This document shows positions 36,823 to 45,184 of a DNA stretch of 64,000 nucleotides, piece after piece (within the stretch, counting starts at the first letter, position 1; the number at the start of each line of letters is the position of its first letter). The position numbers were made by a program, and so were the translations under genes. The DNA lies in the NCBI RefSeq assembly GCF_017309585.1, contig NZ_CP071321.1, positions 2,108,001 to 2,172,000 on the forward strand, in the 5' to 3' direction. The DNA comes from Nitrogeniibacter aestuarii (lineage in GTDB: Bacteria; Pseudomonadota; Gammaproteobacteria; Burkholderiales; Rhodocyclaceae). The notes below the pieces were generated by a model. It ran no database searches and was not told the DNA's origin. It worked only from the letters and a program-made list of their open reading frames with translations.

Positions 36823-38301
36823 ATGACGGGTATGCCTTTCCTTAGCCTCGCGATTTGGGTGCCGATCATCGGTGGCCTGCTGGTGCTTGCCACTGGTTCC
36901 GATCGCAACGCGCCCATGGCGCGCTCACTGGCCCTGCTGGTCTCGGTGGTCGGATTCCTTGTCACGATCCCGCTCTATACCGGTTTCGATACCGCCACCT
37001 CGAACATGCAGTTCGTGGAACAGGCCAGCTGGATACCCGCCTTCAACATCAGTTACTACCTTGGTGTTGACGGGTTGTCCGTGCTGTTCGTCCTGCTCAA
37101 CAGCTTCATCACCGTCCTTGTGGTCGTTGCCGGCTGGCAAGTGATCCAGAGCAAGGTGGGTCAGTACATGGCGGCCTTCCTGATCATGTCGGGTCTGCTC
37201 AACGGTATTTTCTCCGCACTCGACGGCGTGCTTTTCTATGTCTTCTTCGAAGCGTCGCTGATCCCGCTGTACCTCATCATCGGTGTCTGGGGTGGGCCGA
37301 ACCGCGTGTATGCGGCTTTCAAGTTCTTCCTCTATACCCTGGCGGGTTCGTTGCTGATGCTGGTGGCACTGATCTATCTGTTCATGCAGAGCGGTAGCTT
37401 CAACATCCTCGAATGGCACGACCTGCGCATTGGTATGGAGGCGCAGAGCCTGATGTTCTGGGCATTCCTGATCGCATTCGCGGTGAAGGTGCCGATGTGG
37501 CCGGTGCACACATGGCTGCCGGATGCCCACGTGGAAGCGCCCACCGGCGGTTCCGTGGTGCTGGCCGCGATCGGTCTGAAGCTGGGTGCCTACGGTTTCC
37601 TGCGCTTTACGCTGCCGATCCTTCCGGACGCCTCCCAGGCAATGGCGCCGCTGATCATTACCCTGTCCCTGATCGCTGTCGTCTATATCGGTTTCGTGGC
37701 CCTGATCCAGACGGACATGAAAAAGCTGGTGGCGTACTCCTCGATCGCCCACATGGGTTTCGTGACGCTGGGCTTCTTCATTTTCAATCCGCTGGGAGTC
37801 GAAGGCGCGCTCGTGCAGATGATCTCCCACGGCTTCGTGTCGGGCGCCATGTTCCTTTGCATCGGTGTGCTTTACGACCGCATGCACTCACGCAAGATTG
37901 CGGACTATGGTGGCGTGGTCAATACCATGCCGAAGTTCGCGGCCTTCTTCATGCTCTTCGCCATGGCCAATGCAGGCCTGCCAGGCACCAGCGGCTTCGT
38001 GGGTGAATTCATGGTTGCCCTTGGCGCCGTGCAGTACAACTTCTGGGTGGCCTTTGTCGCCGCCACCACGCTGATCGTGGGCGCTGCCTACACGCTGTGG
38101 ATGTACAAGCGGGTGGTGTTCGGTGCGGTGGCCAACGAAAACGTGGCCAAGCTCGAGGACATCAACAATCGCGAGTTCGCGTTCCTTGCCGTGCTCGCAG
38201 CCTGCACCTTGATCATGGGTATTTATCCGTTGCCGGTTACCGAAGTCATGCATGCCTCGGTCAATAACCTGCTGCAACACGTCGCGACGAGCAAGCTCTG
38301 A
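36823..38301 (+). CDS. nuoM: NADH-quinone oxidoreductase subunit M
   Basis: The middle antiporter-like proton channel of complex I. The 492-residue protein has about 14 helices, the conserved glutamate in YVFFEASLIPLYLIIG and the lysine-containing AVKVPMWPVHTWLPDAHVEAP loop. The start ATG at 36823 has only a weak ribosome site. It is 37 bases before nuoN. Confidence 0.98.
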   Translation: MTGMPFLSLAIWVPIIGGLLVLATGSDRNAPMARSLALLVSVVGFLVTIPLYTGFDTATSNMQFVEQASWIPAFNISYYLGVDGLSVLFVLLNSFITVLVVVAGWQVIQSKVGQYMAAFLIMSGLLNGIFSALDGVLFYVFFEASLIPLYLIIGVWGGPNRVYAAFKFFLYTLAGSLLMLVALIYLFMQSGSFNILEWHDLRIGMEAQSLMFWAFLIAFAVKVPMWPVHTWLPDAHVEAPTGGSVVLAAIGLKLGAYGFLRFTLPILPDASQAMAPLIITLSLIAVVYIGFVALIQTDMKKLVAYSSIAHMGFVTLGFFIFNPLGVEGALVQMISHGFVSGAMFLCIGVLYDRMHSRKIADYGGVVNTMPKFAAFFMLFAMANAGLPGTSGFVGEFMVALGAVQYNFWVAFVAATTLIVGAAYTLWMYKRVVFGAVANENVAKLEDINNREFAFLAVLAACTLIMGIYPLPVTEVMHASVNNLLQHVATSKL

Positions 38302-38338
38302 GCGTCCAGCTGAATAAGATACTGGGATTGGTCTGACG

Positions 38339-39832
38339 ATGAACTTTGTAGTCCCCGATTTTGCGCCTGCCGCCACCGAACTGTTCGTGGCAGGAATGTC
38401 GCTGGTCATCTTGCTGCTGACCGTCTTTGCTCGCCAGTCGGCGCGTAACCTGGGTTACATGCTGACCCAGCTCACCCTGATCGTGGCTGCATTGATCACC
38501 ATCTTCACCATGGATGGTCAGATCAAGACGACGCTCAGCGACATGTACGTCGATGATCTCTTCGGTGACGTGGTCAAAGTGCTGATCTGCTTTGCCGTCG
38601 TGACTGCACTCATCTACGGTCGAGGCTATGCGGCCGACCGTGGGTTCGACAAGCCCGAGTATCACCTGCTGGCGCTGTTCTCAACGCTGGGCATGATGGT
38701 GATGACGTCTGCGAATCACTTCCTGACCATCTACATCGGTCTCGAGATGCTGTCCCTTTCCCTTTACGCCATGGTGGCCCTTGACCGCGATTCGGCACGC
38801 AGTACCGAAGCAGCGATGAAGTATTTCATCCTCGGCGCGTTGGCATCGGGTCTGCTGCTCTACGGGATGTCGATGATCTACGGCGCGACCGGCAATCTGT
38901 CACTGGGTGGCATCAGCCAGGCCATCTACAACCAGTCGGCAGCACTCGATGGTGTCTCGAGCATGACGGTGCTGACGCTTGGTCTGGTATTCGTGGTCGC
39001 AGGTCTGGCCTTCAAGTTCGGTGTTGTGCCGTTCCACATGTGGGTTCCTGACGTCTATCACGGGGCGCCGACGTCGGTGACGCTGCTGATCGGCTCCGCA
39101 CCCAAACTGGCTGCCTTTGCCATGGCGATTCGTTTGCTGGTCGGTGGCATGCTGGATCTGGCGGAGCACTGGCAGACGATGCTCATGATCATGGCGGTCG
39201 CCTCCCTAGTGCTCGGAAACATTGCGGCGATCGCGCAGAGCAACCTGAAGCGGATGCTGGCCTATTCGGGCATCTCTCACATGGGTTTCGTCTTCCTTGG
39301 CCTGCTTTCCGGCGTGGTCGACGGTAATCAGGATCTCATCCTGTCCGCATACAGCTCTGCGATGTTCTACGCTGTGGCTTATGTGGTCATGAGCCTGGCG
39401 TCATTCGGAATTCTGATCCTGTTGTCGCGGTCCGGGTTCGAGGCTGAAGAGATCGTCGATCTCAAAGGCCTGAACAAGCGCAGTTCGTGGTTTGCCGCCA
39501 TGATGATGATCATCATGTTCTCGATGGCGGGTATTCCGTTCTTCGTGGGCTTCTTTGCCAAGATGTCGATTCTTCAATCACTTGTGGCCGCCGACATGGT
39601 CTGGCTCGCAGTGTTTGCAGTGCTCATGTCGTTGATCGGTGCCTTCTACTACCTGCGCGTGGTCAAGGTCATGTACTTTGACGATCCGGTCGATACGATG
39701 CCGATTCATTCTGCGCCGGATGTCCGCGTGCTGCTGTCGGTCAACTGTCTGGCAATTGCCGTGCTCGGTTTGCTGCCGCAGCAGCTGATTGCCCTGTGTC
39801 AGCAGGCGCTGGTGCTCAGCCTGCCGCTGTAA
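38339..39832 (+). CDS. nuoN: NADH-quinone oxidoreductase subunit N
   Basis: The antiporter-like subunit adjacent to NuoK. The 497-residue protein has about 14 helices, the glutamate in YIGLEMLSLSLYAMVAL and the lysine-containing FKFGVVPFHMWVPDVYHGAP loop. It is the last nuo gene, and a strong terminator begins about 20 bases after its stop codon. Confidence 0.98.
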   Translation: MNFVVPDFAPAATELFVAGMSLVILLLTVFARQSARNLGYMLTQLTLIVAALITIFTMDGQIKTTLSDMYVDDLFGDVVKVLICFAVVTALIYGRGYAADRGFDKPEYHLLALFSTLGMMVMTSANHFLTIYIGLEMLSLSLYAMVALDRDSARSTEAAMKYFILGALASGLLLYGMSMIYGATGNLSLGGISQAIYNQSAALDGVSSMTVLTLGLVFVVAGLAFKFGVVPFHMWVPDVYHGAPTSVTLLIGSAPKLAAFAMAIRLLVGGMLDLAEHWQTMLMIMAVASLVLGNIAAIAQSNLKRMLAYSGISHMGFVFLGLLSGVVDGNQDLILSAYSSAMFYAVAYVVMSLASFGILILLSRSGFEAEEIVDLKGLNKRSSWFAAMMMIIMFSMAGIPFFVGFFAKMSILQSLVAADMVWLAVFAVLMSLIGAFYYLRVVKVMYFDDPVDTMPIHSAPDVRVLLSVNCLAIAVLGLLPQQLIALCQQALVLSLPL

Positions 39833-39852
39833 GCATCCAGGGTTAGAATCGA

Positions 39853-39886
39853 CGCCGTGGAGCCGAGAGGCTTCACGGCGTTTTTG
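39853..39886 (+). terminator. Terminator of the nuo operon
   Basis: A 12-bp stem (left arm from CGCCGTGG, right arm to TCACGGCG) closed by a GAGA tetraloop is followed by five T residues. It lies 20 bases after the nuoN stop and just upstream of the Nudix gene. Confidence 0.95.
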
Positions 39887-39914
39887 TTTGATTGCCTCAG
39901 AGGAGACTGTGGTC

Positions 39915-40466
39915 GTGCTCAAGACCAATGAAGATGCCCTGACCGAAACCCAGCTTGAGACCGAGCAGGTCTTTGACGGGGTCCTGTTGAACGTGCATCG
40001 TGACAAAGTCCGCCTGCCGGACGGCAAGACCGGGATCCGAGAATACATTACGCACCCGGGGGCCGTAGCGATCATCGCCATCTTGCCGGATGGGCGACTG
40101 ATCTTTGAACGACAGTACCGCTATCCGCTGCATCGCGCCTTTCTGGAAATTCCCGCCGGCAAGATCGACGCGGGTGAGGCCATTGAAGCGTGCGCACGGC
40201 GCGAGCTGCGCGAAGAGACGGGCTACGAGGCGGCATCCTGGGAGCATGTGGGGGTCATGCATCCGTGCATTGGCTATTCAAATGAGCGCATCGAGGTTTT
40301 CATCGCGCGCGATCTGACCCATGTGGGTCACGCCTGGGATGAAGGTGAATTTCTGGAACTGTTGTCCTTGAGTCTTGATGAAGTCCGTGCGGCGGTCTCG
40401 GCGGGCGAAATCACCGACGGCAAGACCATGACCGCGCTATTCATGGCGCTGGATCGACTGGTCTGA
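39915..40466 (+). CDS. Nudix hydrolase, ADP-ribose pyrophosphatase type
   Basis: A 183-residue cytosolic hydrolase of nucleoside diphosphate-linked compounds, most like ADP-ribose/ADP-sugar pyrophosphatases (NudF). The Nudix box is complete: G-x5-E-x7-R-E-L-x-E-E-x-G as GKIDAGE and RRELREETGY. The upstream FERQYRYPLHRAFLEIPAG segment is typical of the ADP-ribose branch. GTG 39915 is preferred because AGGAG sits 9 bases before it; a GTG at 39909 would be too close. There is no in-frame ATG nearby. It sits right after the nuo terminator and converges on nrdJ. Confidence 0.9.
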   Translation: MLKTNEDALTETQLETEQVFDGVLLNVHRDKVRLPDGKTGIREYITHPGAVAIIAILPDGRLIFERQYRYPLHRAFLEIPAGKIDAGEAIEACARRELREETGYEAASWEHVGVMHPCIGYSNERIEVFIARDLTHVGHAWDEGEFLELLSLSLDEVRAAVSAGEITDGKTMTALFMALDRLV

Positions 40467-40539
40467 AAATGCGTTCAGGCGGGCCGTGACGGTCCGCGGC
40501 CCACTCAGCAGGACGGCAGGTGAGTGGGGCGCATCAAGG

Positions 40540-40572
40540 AAAAAACCCGTGGCCTTGGCCACGGGTTTTTTA
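40540..40572. terminator. Bidirectional terminator between the Nudix gene and nrdJ
   Basis: A GC stem (ACCCGTGG/CCACGGGT) is flanked by A6 on the left and T6 on the right, so it can terminate both converging transcripts. Confidence 0.93.
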
Positions 40573-40597
40573 CTTCGGCGTTGCTATGTTGCGGTCT

Positions 40598-43471
40598 TCA
40601 ACCGCAGGTGCCGACCGCGCCGCAGGCCGTGCAGAAGTCGCAGCCATCCTTGCGGATCATGGAATAGTTGCCACACTCAGGACACAGGGAGCCTTGCATG
40701 AGCTTGGGCTCGTTGTCGTCGCGCGGCGCTTCGAGAATGCCCATTTCCTGCACCGGATAGCCTTTCTCGTCCAGCACGCCCAGCATGGCGTAACGGTGGA
40801 TGATCAGCTGCGCCAGGTAGGCCACGGTCGAGGGGTAGTTCTGCTGCTTGCGCGAGCCCGGCACGAAGGCCATGAAGTCACCCAGCGGTTCCGGATAATC
40901 CACCAGCTTGCGCAGCTTCATGCCGATCCAGGCCGGATCCATGACACGCATGTCGAGCGACAGGATACGGGCCAGACCATCCAGGGCGCGCGGGTAGTTG
41001 CCCGACAGCCACATGGAGTAGGGGCGGGTGACGCCGTCCGGTAGGGTGATTTCCTTGATGCCGAGCACGAAGTCTTCGCCAGTAGCCGGGTTGTTGATAT
41101 CCACGGTCCAGGACAGGGTGCCGTCGGTACCGGTCTTCGGCTCCTGCAGGCTGAACAGGGAGTCGAGCACCGGCGTGGGGCCCTCGACTTCCAGTGCACC
41201 GAGTTTCTCCGCACGGTAGTTCACCACCTGTGCGAACGCGGCCACCGCGCCGGGTACCAGCTTCTTCTCGCCATGCGGCGGGAAGGCCATTTCGAAGGAC
41301 TTTTCGCCGATGGTACGGGACAGGGTCTCGAGCTTGAGCTTGAGCCAGCCACGGTCGTTGGCACGCATGTCCATGGACAGGGTCTTGGCGACCGCACCGA
41401 GGCCACGTGGCTGATCGGCACCGTTGACCCAGACTTCGAACGGGAAGGCACCCTGGCCGTTGTTCTCCATGTGGCCCACGAACAGGGCGAACTCCCCTTG
41501 CGGGGTGGAGAGCATGTAGGTCCAGGCGGAATTGCCGTCCGGGCATTCGGGGCGGCCCGGCCAGCGCAGGGATGAGAGCACCGGCGCCGGCAGATTCTTG
41601 ATCGCCAGACGCTTGTTGGCATCGGTGATCTCGACGTCCTGCGGGGACTTGTTCTCTTCGCTGGTAGTGCTGGACGAGACAGACAGCACGGAACCGAGCA
41701 CCGAGTTCGGCCGATAGGTGGCCAGACCCTTCAGGCCGGCTTTCCAGGCCGTCAGGTAGAGGTCTTCAAAGTCGGCATACGGGTAGTCGGCCGGCACATT
41801 CACCGTCTTGGAGATGGACGTGTCGATGTACGGAGCCACGGCAGCGACCATATCCTTGTGAGCTTGCGCGGAAATTTCCAGCGCAGTCACGAAGGACTCG
41901 GGCAGCTTGTCGACGTTGCCGCCCATATGGCGGAACAGACGCCACGCGTAATCCTCGACCGCGTACTCCTTGAAGGTACCGTCCGCCATACGCTTGCGGC
42001 GGGTGTAGGTATAGGAGAAGGGCGGTTCGATGCCGTTGGAGGCGTTATCCGCGAAGGCCAGCGAGATGGTGCCGGTCGGGGCGATGGACAGCAGGTGCGA
42101 GTTGCGGATGCCGTGCTTGCGGATCTCGTCCTTGACCTTGTTGGGCAGGCGCGAGGCAAAGTTGCCGCCGGACAGGTACATATCGGCGTTGAAAAGCTTG
42201 AAGGCGCCGCGCTCCTTGGCCAACTCGACGGAGGCGAGGTAGGACTGATCACGCATGAACTCGGAAATCTTGGTGGCCATCTCGCGGGCACGCTGGGTGT
42301 CATAACGCAGGCCGAGCATGGCCAGGGCATTGCCCAGGCCAGTGAAACCCAGACCCACGCGACGCTTGGACTGGGCTTCTTCGTGCTGCTGTTCGAGCGG
42401 CCAGTGCGTGGCTTCGAGCACGTTGTCGAGCATGCGGGTGGACGTTGCCACCACCTTGGCAAAACCGTCGAAGTCGAACTTGGCCTTGTCACTGAACGGT
42501 TCGCGCACGAACGGCGTCAGGTTGATCGAACCCAGGCAGCAGCAGCCATACGGCGGCAGCGGTTGTTCGGCGCACGGGTTGGTGGCCTCGATGGTTTCGC
42601 AGTAGTAGAGGTTGTTGTCGCGGTTGATGCGATCCAGGAACAGGATGCCCGGCTCGGCGTGGTCGTAGGTGGACTTCATCACCTGATCCCACAGTTCGCG
42701 AGCACGGACCTTGCGATACACCCACTGACCGTCGTCGCGCTGGAATGCGCCGGCTTCCTTGACTTCGTCCGTCGGCTCGGCCACGTGGGCCAGCTCGATC
42801 TCGGTATCGTCTTCGACGGCTTGCATGAAAGCGTCGGTGACCCCGAGAGAAATGTTGAAGTTGGTCAGGTCGCCTTCATCCTTGGCGTGGATGAATTCCT
42901 CGATGTCCGGGTGGTCACAGCGCAGCACACCCATCTGGGCGCCACGACGGGCGCCTGCGGACTCGACGGTCTCGCAGGAGCGGTCGAACACGCGCATGTA
43001 GGAGACCGGACCGGACGCGTTGGACTGGGTGCCCTTGACCAGCGCGCCCTTCGGGCGAATGGAGGAGAAATCGTAGCCAACACCACCACCGCGGCGCATG
43101 GTCTCGGCCGCTTGAGCCAGCGCGGTGTAGATGCCCGGACGGCCGTCGATGGATTCGGTCACGGAATCGCCGACCGGCTGCACGAAGCAGTTGATCAGCG
43201 TGGCCGCCAGTTTGGTGCCGGCAGCAGAGTTGATACGGCCTGCGGGAACGAAACCCTTTTCCTGGGCTTCGTAGAACTTGGCTTCCCAGTGGGCACGTTT
43301 GTCTTCAGTTTCGACGGCAGCCAGGGCATGGGCCACGCGACGGCGCACGGCTTCGATGCTCTGTTCGTCTCCCTTGGCGTACTTCTCGAGCAGCACCTCG
43401 CCGGAAATCTCCTGGGCTTCCAGCGTGCTGGCATCGGCAATCTTTTTCTGGTCTTGGGCGGCTTTGCTCAT
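40598..43471 (-). CDS. nrdJ: Class II ribonucleotide reductase (adenosylcobalamin-dependent)
   Basis: NrdJ reduces ribonucleotides to deoxyribonucleotides using a radical made from adenosylcobalamin, so it works with or without oxygen. The 957-residue protein has the radical and substrate motif NPCAEQPLPPYGCC, the redox cysteine in TLINCFVQPVG, the loop motifs APTGTISLAFAD and GIEPPF, and a C-terminal zinc-ribbon-like CPECG...CDFCTACG tail containing the re-reduction cysteines. This is the large single-chain proteobacterial type. The upstream region (43472-43894) carries two NrdR-box-like sites, indicating repression by NrdR. No cobalamin riboswitch is visible upstream. No other reductase genes are in the window. 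Confidence 0.96.
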   Translation of the reverse strand: MSKAAQDQKKIADASTLEAQEISGEVLLEKYAKGDEQSIEAVRRRVAHALAAVETEDKRAHWEAKFYEAQEKGFVPAGRINSAAGTKLAATLINCFVQPVGDSVTESIDGRPGIYTALAQAAETMRRGGGVGYDFSSIRPKGALVKGTQSNASGPVSYMRVFDRSCETVESAGARRGAQMGVLRCDHPDIEEFIHAKDEGDLTNFNISLGVTDAFMQAVEDDTEIELAHVAEPTDEVKEAGAFQRDDGQWVYRKVRARELWDQVMKSTYDHAEPGILFLDRINRDNNLYYCETIEATNPCAEQPLPPYGCCCLGSINLTPFVREPFSDKAKFDFDGFAKVVATSTRMLDNVLEATHWPLEQQHEEAQSKRRVGLGFTGLGNALAMLGLRYDTQRAREMATKISEFMRDQSYLASVELAKERGAFKLFNADMYLSGGNFASRLPNKVKDEIRKHGIRNSHLLSIAPTGTISLAFADNASNGIEPPFSYTYTRRKRMADGTFKEYAVEDYAWRLFRHMGGNVDKLPESFVTALEISAQAHKDMVAAVAPYIDTSISKTVNVPADYPYADFEDLYLTAWKAGLKGLATYRPNSVLGSVLSVSSSTTSEENKSPQDVEITDANKRLAIKNLPAPVLSSLRWPGRPECPDGNSAWTYMLSTPQGEFALFVGHMENNGQGAFPFEVWVNGADQPRGLGAVAKTLSMDMRANDRGWLKLKLETLSRTIGEKSFEMAFPPHGEKKLVPGAVAAFAQVVNYRAEKLGALEVEGPTPVLDSLFSLQEPKTGTDGTLSWTVDINNPATGEDFVLGIKEITLPDGVTRPYSMWLSGNYPRALDGLARILSLDMRVMDPAWIGMKLRKLVDYPEPLGDFMAFVPGSRKQQNYPSTVAYLAQLIIHRYAMLGVLDEKGYPVQEMGILEAPRDDNEPKLMQGSLCPECGNYSMIRKDGCDFCTACGAVGTCG

Positions 43472-43588
43472 TGTCTGTGTCTCATCCCTCGATACGAATA
43501 GGCGACTTCATTGGAACGGCGACAAGGATAACCCCATGATCTGGGAAAAGCAAAAAATATAAAACATCAAAAAAACAATCACTTATCG

Positions 43589-43604
43589 TTATTTGTTGTA
43601 GTGT
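43589..43604 (-). promoter_or_regulatory. NrdR-box-like site 2 (proximal)
   Basis: On the minus strand the site reads ACACTACAACAAATAA and matches 9 of 16 positions of the NrdR consensus, with a well preserved left half. Its centre is 30 bases from the better distal box, close to the three-helical-turn spacing usual for NrdR box pairs. Confidence 0.45.
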
Positions 43605-43618
43605 GCATTTTTTTGGTG

Positions 43619-43634
43619 CTACTAGATATAGTAG
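43619..43634. promoter_or_regulatory. NrdR-box-like site 1 (distal), perfect palindromic arms
   Basis: On the nrdJ strand the site reads CTACTATATCTAGTAG, with six-base arms perfectly complementary. It matches about 12 of 16 positions of the ACACTATATATAGTGT consensus. It lies about 150 bases upstream of the nrdJ start. Confidence 0.65.
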
Positions 43635-43894
43635 TGCGTTTTTTGCCGTTTTGCGCTGCAAAACGCAAGATAATCAGTCGCTTGGCGATGACTTCTGAGC
43701 TGGAAGTGCAGCTTTCGGACCTACTGCCGACCGTTCGTCGATGACATAAAGTTTTTCTTATCACCAAAACTGTGCGCGTCTAATCCATGCAATTGACATG
43801 GTTTTTGGCAATCACACGACGCATGCACTCAAGGCGGTCGTTGCCCGTGCCGTAATTCCTTCGAGTTCCCTGACTTGTGAGCCTGCGCGAGGCA

Positions 43895-45184
43895 ATGACC
43901 ACCGCCGATTCCCGTTACGTCACGCCGGATCAACTGAGATCCGGTCTCTTCGTTCATCTTGACCTGCCCTGGTTCAAGCATCCATTCACGTTCTCGAGCT
44001 TCCGCATTGTCAGCCAGAGCCAGATCACGGAAATTCGTGGCCTCGGGCTGAGTCGAGTGCGGATCGATCTGACGCAGTCCGACGATGCTGCACTCCAGGC
44101 CCTGGATGCCACCGAGGCAGCCGACGAGCCGGCAGTCGCTGAGGCTGGAGCCGACGAGCCGGTGCCCGAGGTGGCACCGGAAGTGGCTGAACGCATGGCG
44201 CGCCTGACCGAGCGGCGCAGGCGGGTTTCGGAAGTCGAGCGCGCCTTCATGAAGGCCGCCAATGTAATGCGCAACATCAACCAGAACCTGTTCGCACAGC
44301 CGCAGGTGTGCCTCGAAGAGGTGGGGGGGCTCGTGGGCGAGATGGTGGCAGCGTTGCTCGATTCGCCGGAGAGCACCCTGCATGTCATGAGCGAGAAGGC
44401 CGGTGGTGAGGATTCGTACTATCACGGCCTGAACACTTCGGTGCTGTGCATGATGCTGGCCAAGGACCTCGGCCTCAGCAACGAGGCAGGCCACATTCTC
44501 GGCGTCGGTGCCCTGCTGCATGATCTGGGGCATGTGGACATCCCCGACAAGGTGCTCAAGAAGCGCGACGCCCTCACACGAGCCGAGCAGGACTTGCGCA
44601 ACATGCACTGCGAATACGGCGTCAAGCGCGGCGCTCAGATCGGGCTCTCGAAGCCGGTGCTGAAAATCATTGCCCAGCACCACGAATATGCGGACGGAAC
44701 CGGTTTCCCCGCACGACTCAAAGGTGAGCAGATCGATCCGCTCGCGCGCATCGTGGCGCTGGTCAATCACTACGACAACCTGTGCAACCCGGTTGACCTC
44801 ACCAAGGCACTCACACCCCATGAGGCCCTGTCGATGATGTTTGCGCAGCGGCGCCAGAAGTTCGACGCCAAGGTCTTGCAGCTGCTGGTGCGCCGCCTCG
44901 GGGTTTATCCGCCGGGCACGATCGTCGTGCTGTCGAATGACGTGATTGCCATGGTGTCCTCGGTCAACTCGCGCTCACCGCTTCGGCCTTGCGTCATTCT
45001 GCACGATCCGGACATCCCCAAGGACGAGGCTATGATTCTCGACCTGGAGCAGGAGTCGGGGATCAACATCAGCAAGTCCTTGCGACCGGTTCAACTGCCG
45101 GCGGATGTCTACGACTATCTGAGCCCGCGCAAGCGGGTGACCTATTTCTTCGACGCAGAACAGTCTGACCCGGCACGCTCATGA
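43895..45184 (+). CDS. HD-GYP domain c-di-GMP phosphodiesterase
   Basis: A 429-residue cytosolic protein with an N-terminal DUF3391-like domain (about 1-110) and an HD-GYP domain (about 165-345) that hydrolyses c-di-GMP. The metal-binding HD pair is residues 209-210 (LLHDLGHVD), followed by HHEYADGTGFP (262-272). The signature reads GFP rather than GYP, a common substitution that need not abolish activity. An acidic Ala/Glu/Pro linker is near residues 70-97. Starts at 43895 (ATG, DUF3391-like N-terminus) or 43877 (GTG) are both possible. The stop overlaps the hybrid kinase start in an ATGA, so the two are translationally coupled and may share a signal. Confidence 0.9.
   Translation: MTTADSRYVTPDQLRSGLFVHLDLPWFKHPFTFSSFRIVSQSQITEIRGLGLSRVRIDLTQSDDAALQALDATEAADEPAVAEAGADEPVPEVAPEVAERMARLTERRRRVSEVERAFMKAANVMRNINQNLFAQPQVCLEEVGGLVGEMVAALLDSPESTLHVMSEKAGGEDSYYHGLNTSVLCMMLAKDLGLSNEAGHILGVGALLHDLGHVDIPDKVLKKRDALTRAEQDLRNMHCEYGVKRGAQIGLSKPVLKIIAQHHEYADGTGFPARLKGEQIDPLARIVALVNHYDNLCNPVDLTKALTPHEALSMMFAQRRQKFDAKVLQLLVRRLGVYPPGTIVVLSNDVIAMVSSVNSRSPLRPCVILHDPDIPKDEAMILDLEQESGINISKSLRPVQLPADVYDYLSPRKRVTYFFDAEQSDPARS

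Larger units (their letters stand above)
43472..43894. other. 423-base non-coding region upstream of nrdJ
   Basis: This AT-richer gap between divergent nrdJ and the HD-GYP gene has no convincing gene. It holds two NrdR-like boxes (43589-43604 and 43619-43634), a poly-T stretch near 43607-43614 and an isolated TTGACA at 43793-43798 facing the HD-GYP gene, without a good -10 partner. Confidence 0.6.

Noticed and set aside
41858..43501. 547-codon plus-strand frame over nrdJ
   Set aside because: Antisense of a complete, motif-bearing nrdJ. The translated text has repeated HVGQ/GHG-type low complexity and no recognisable domain.
43579..43767. 62-codon minus-strand frame in the nrdJ upstream region
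   Set aside because: Its translation is a low-complexity Lys/Thr/Arg/Ser-rich sequence, it lacks a ribosome site, and it overlaps both NrdR-like boxes.
43472..43894. Cobalamin riboswitch upstream of nrdJ
   Set aside because: I looked for a B12-box-like core and the surrounding stems and found none. NrdR-like boxes explain the structure seen.
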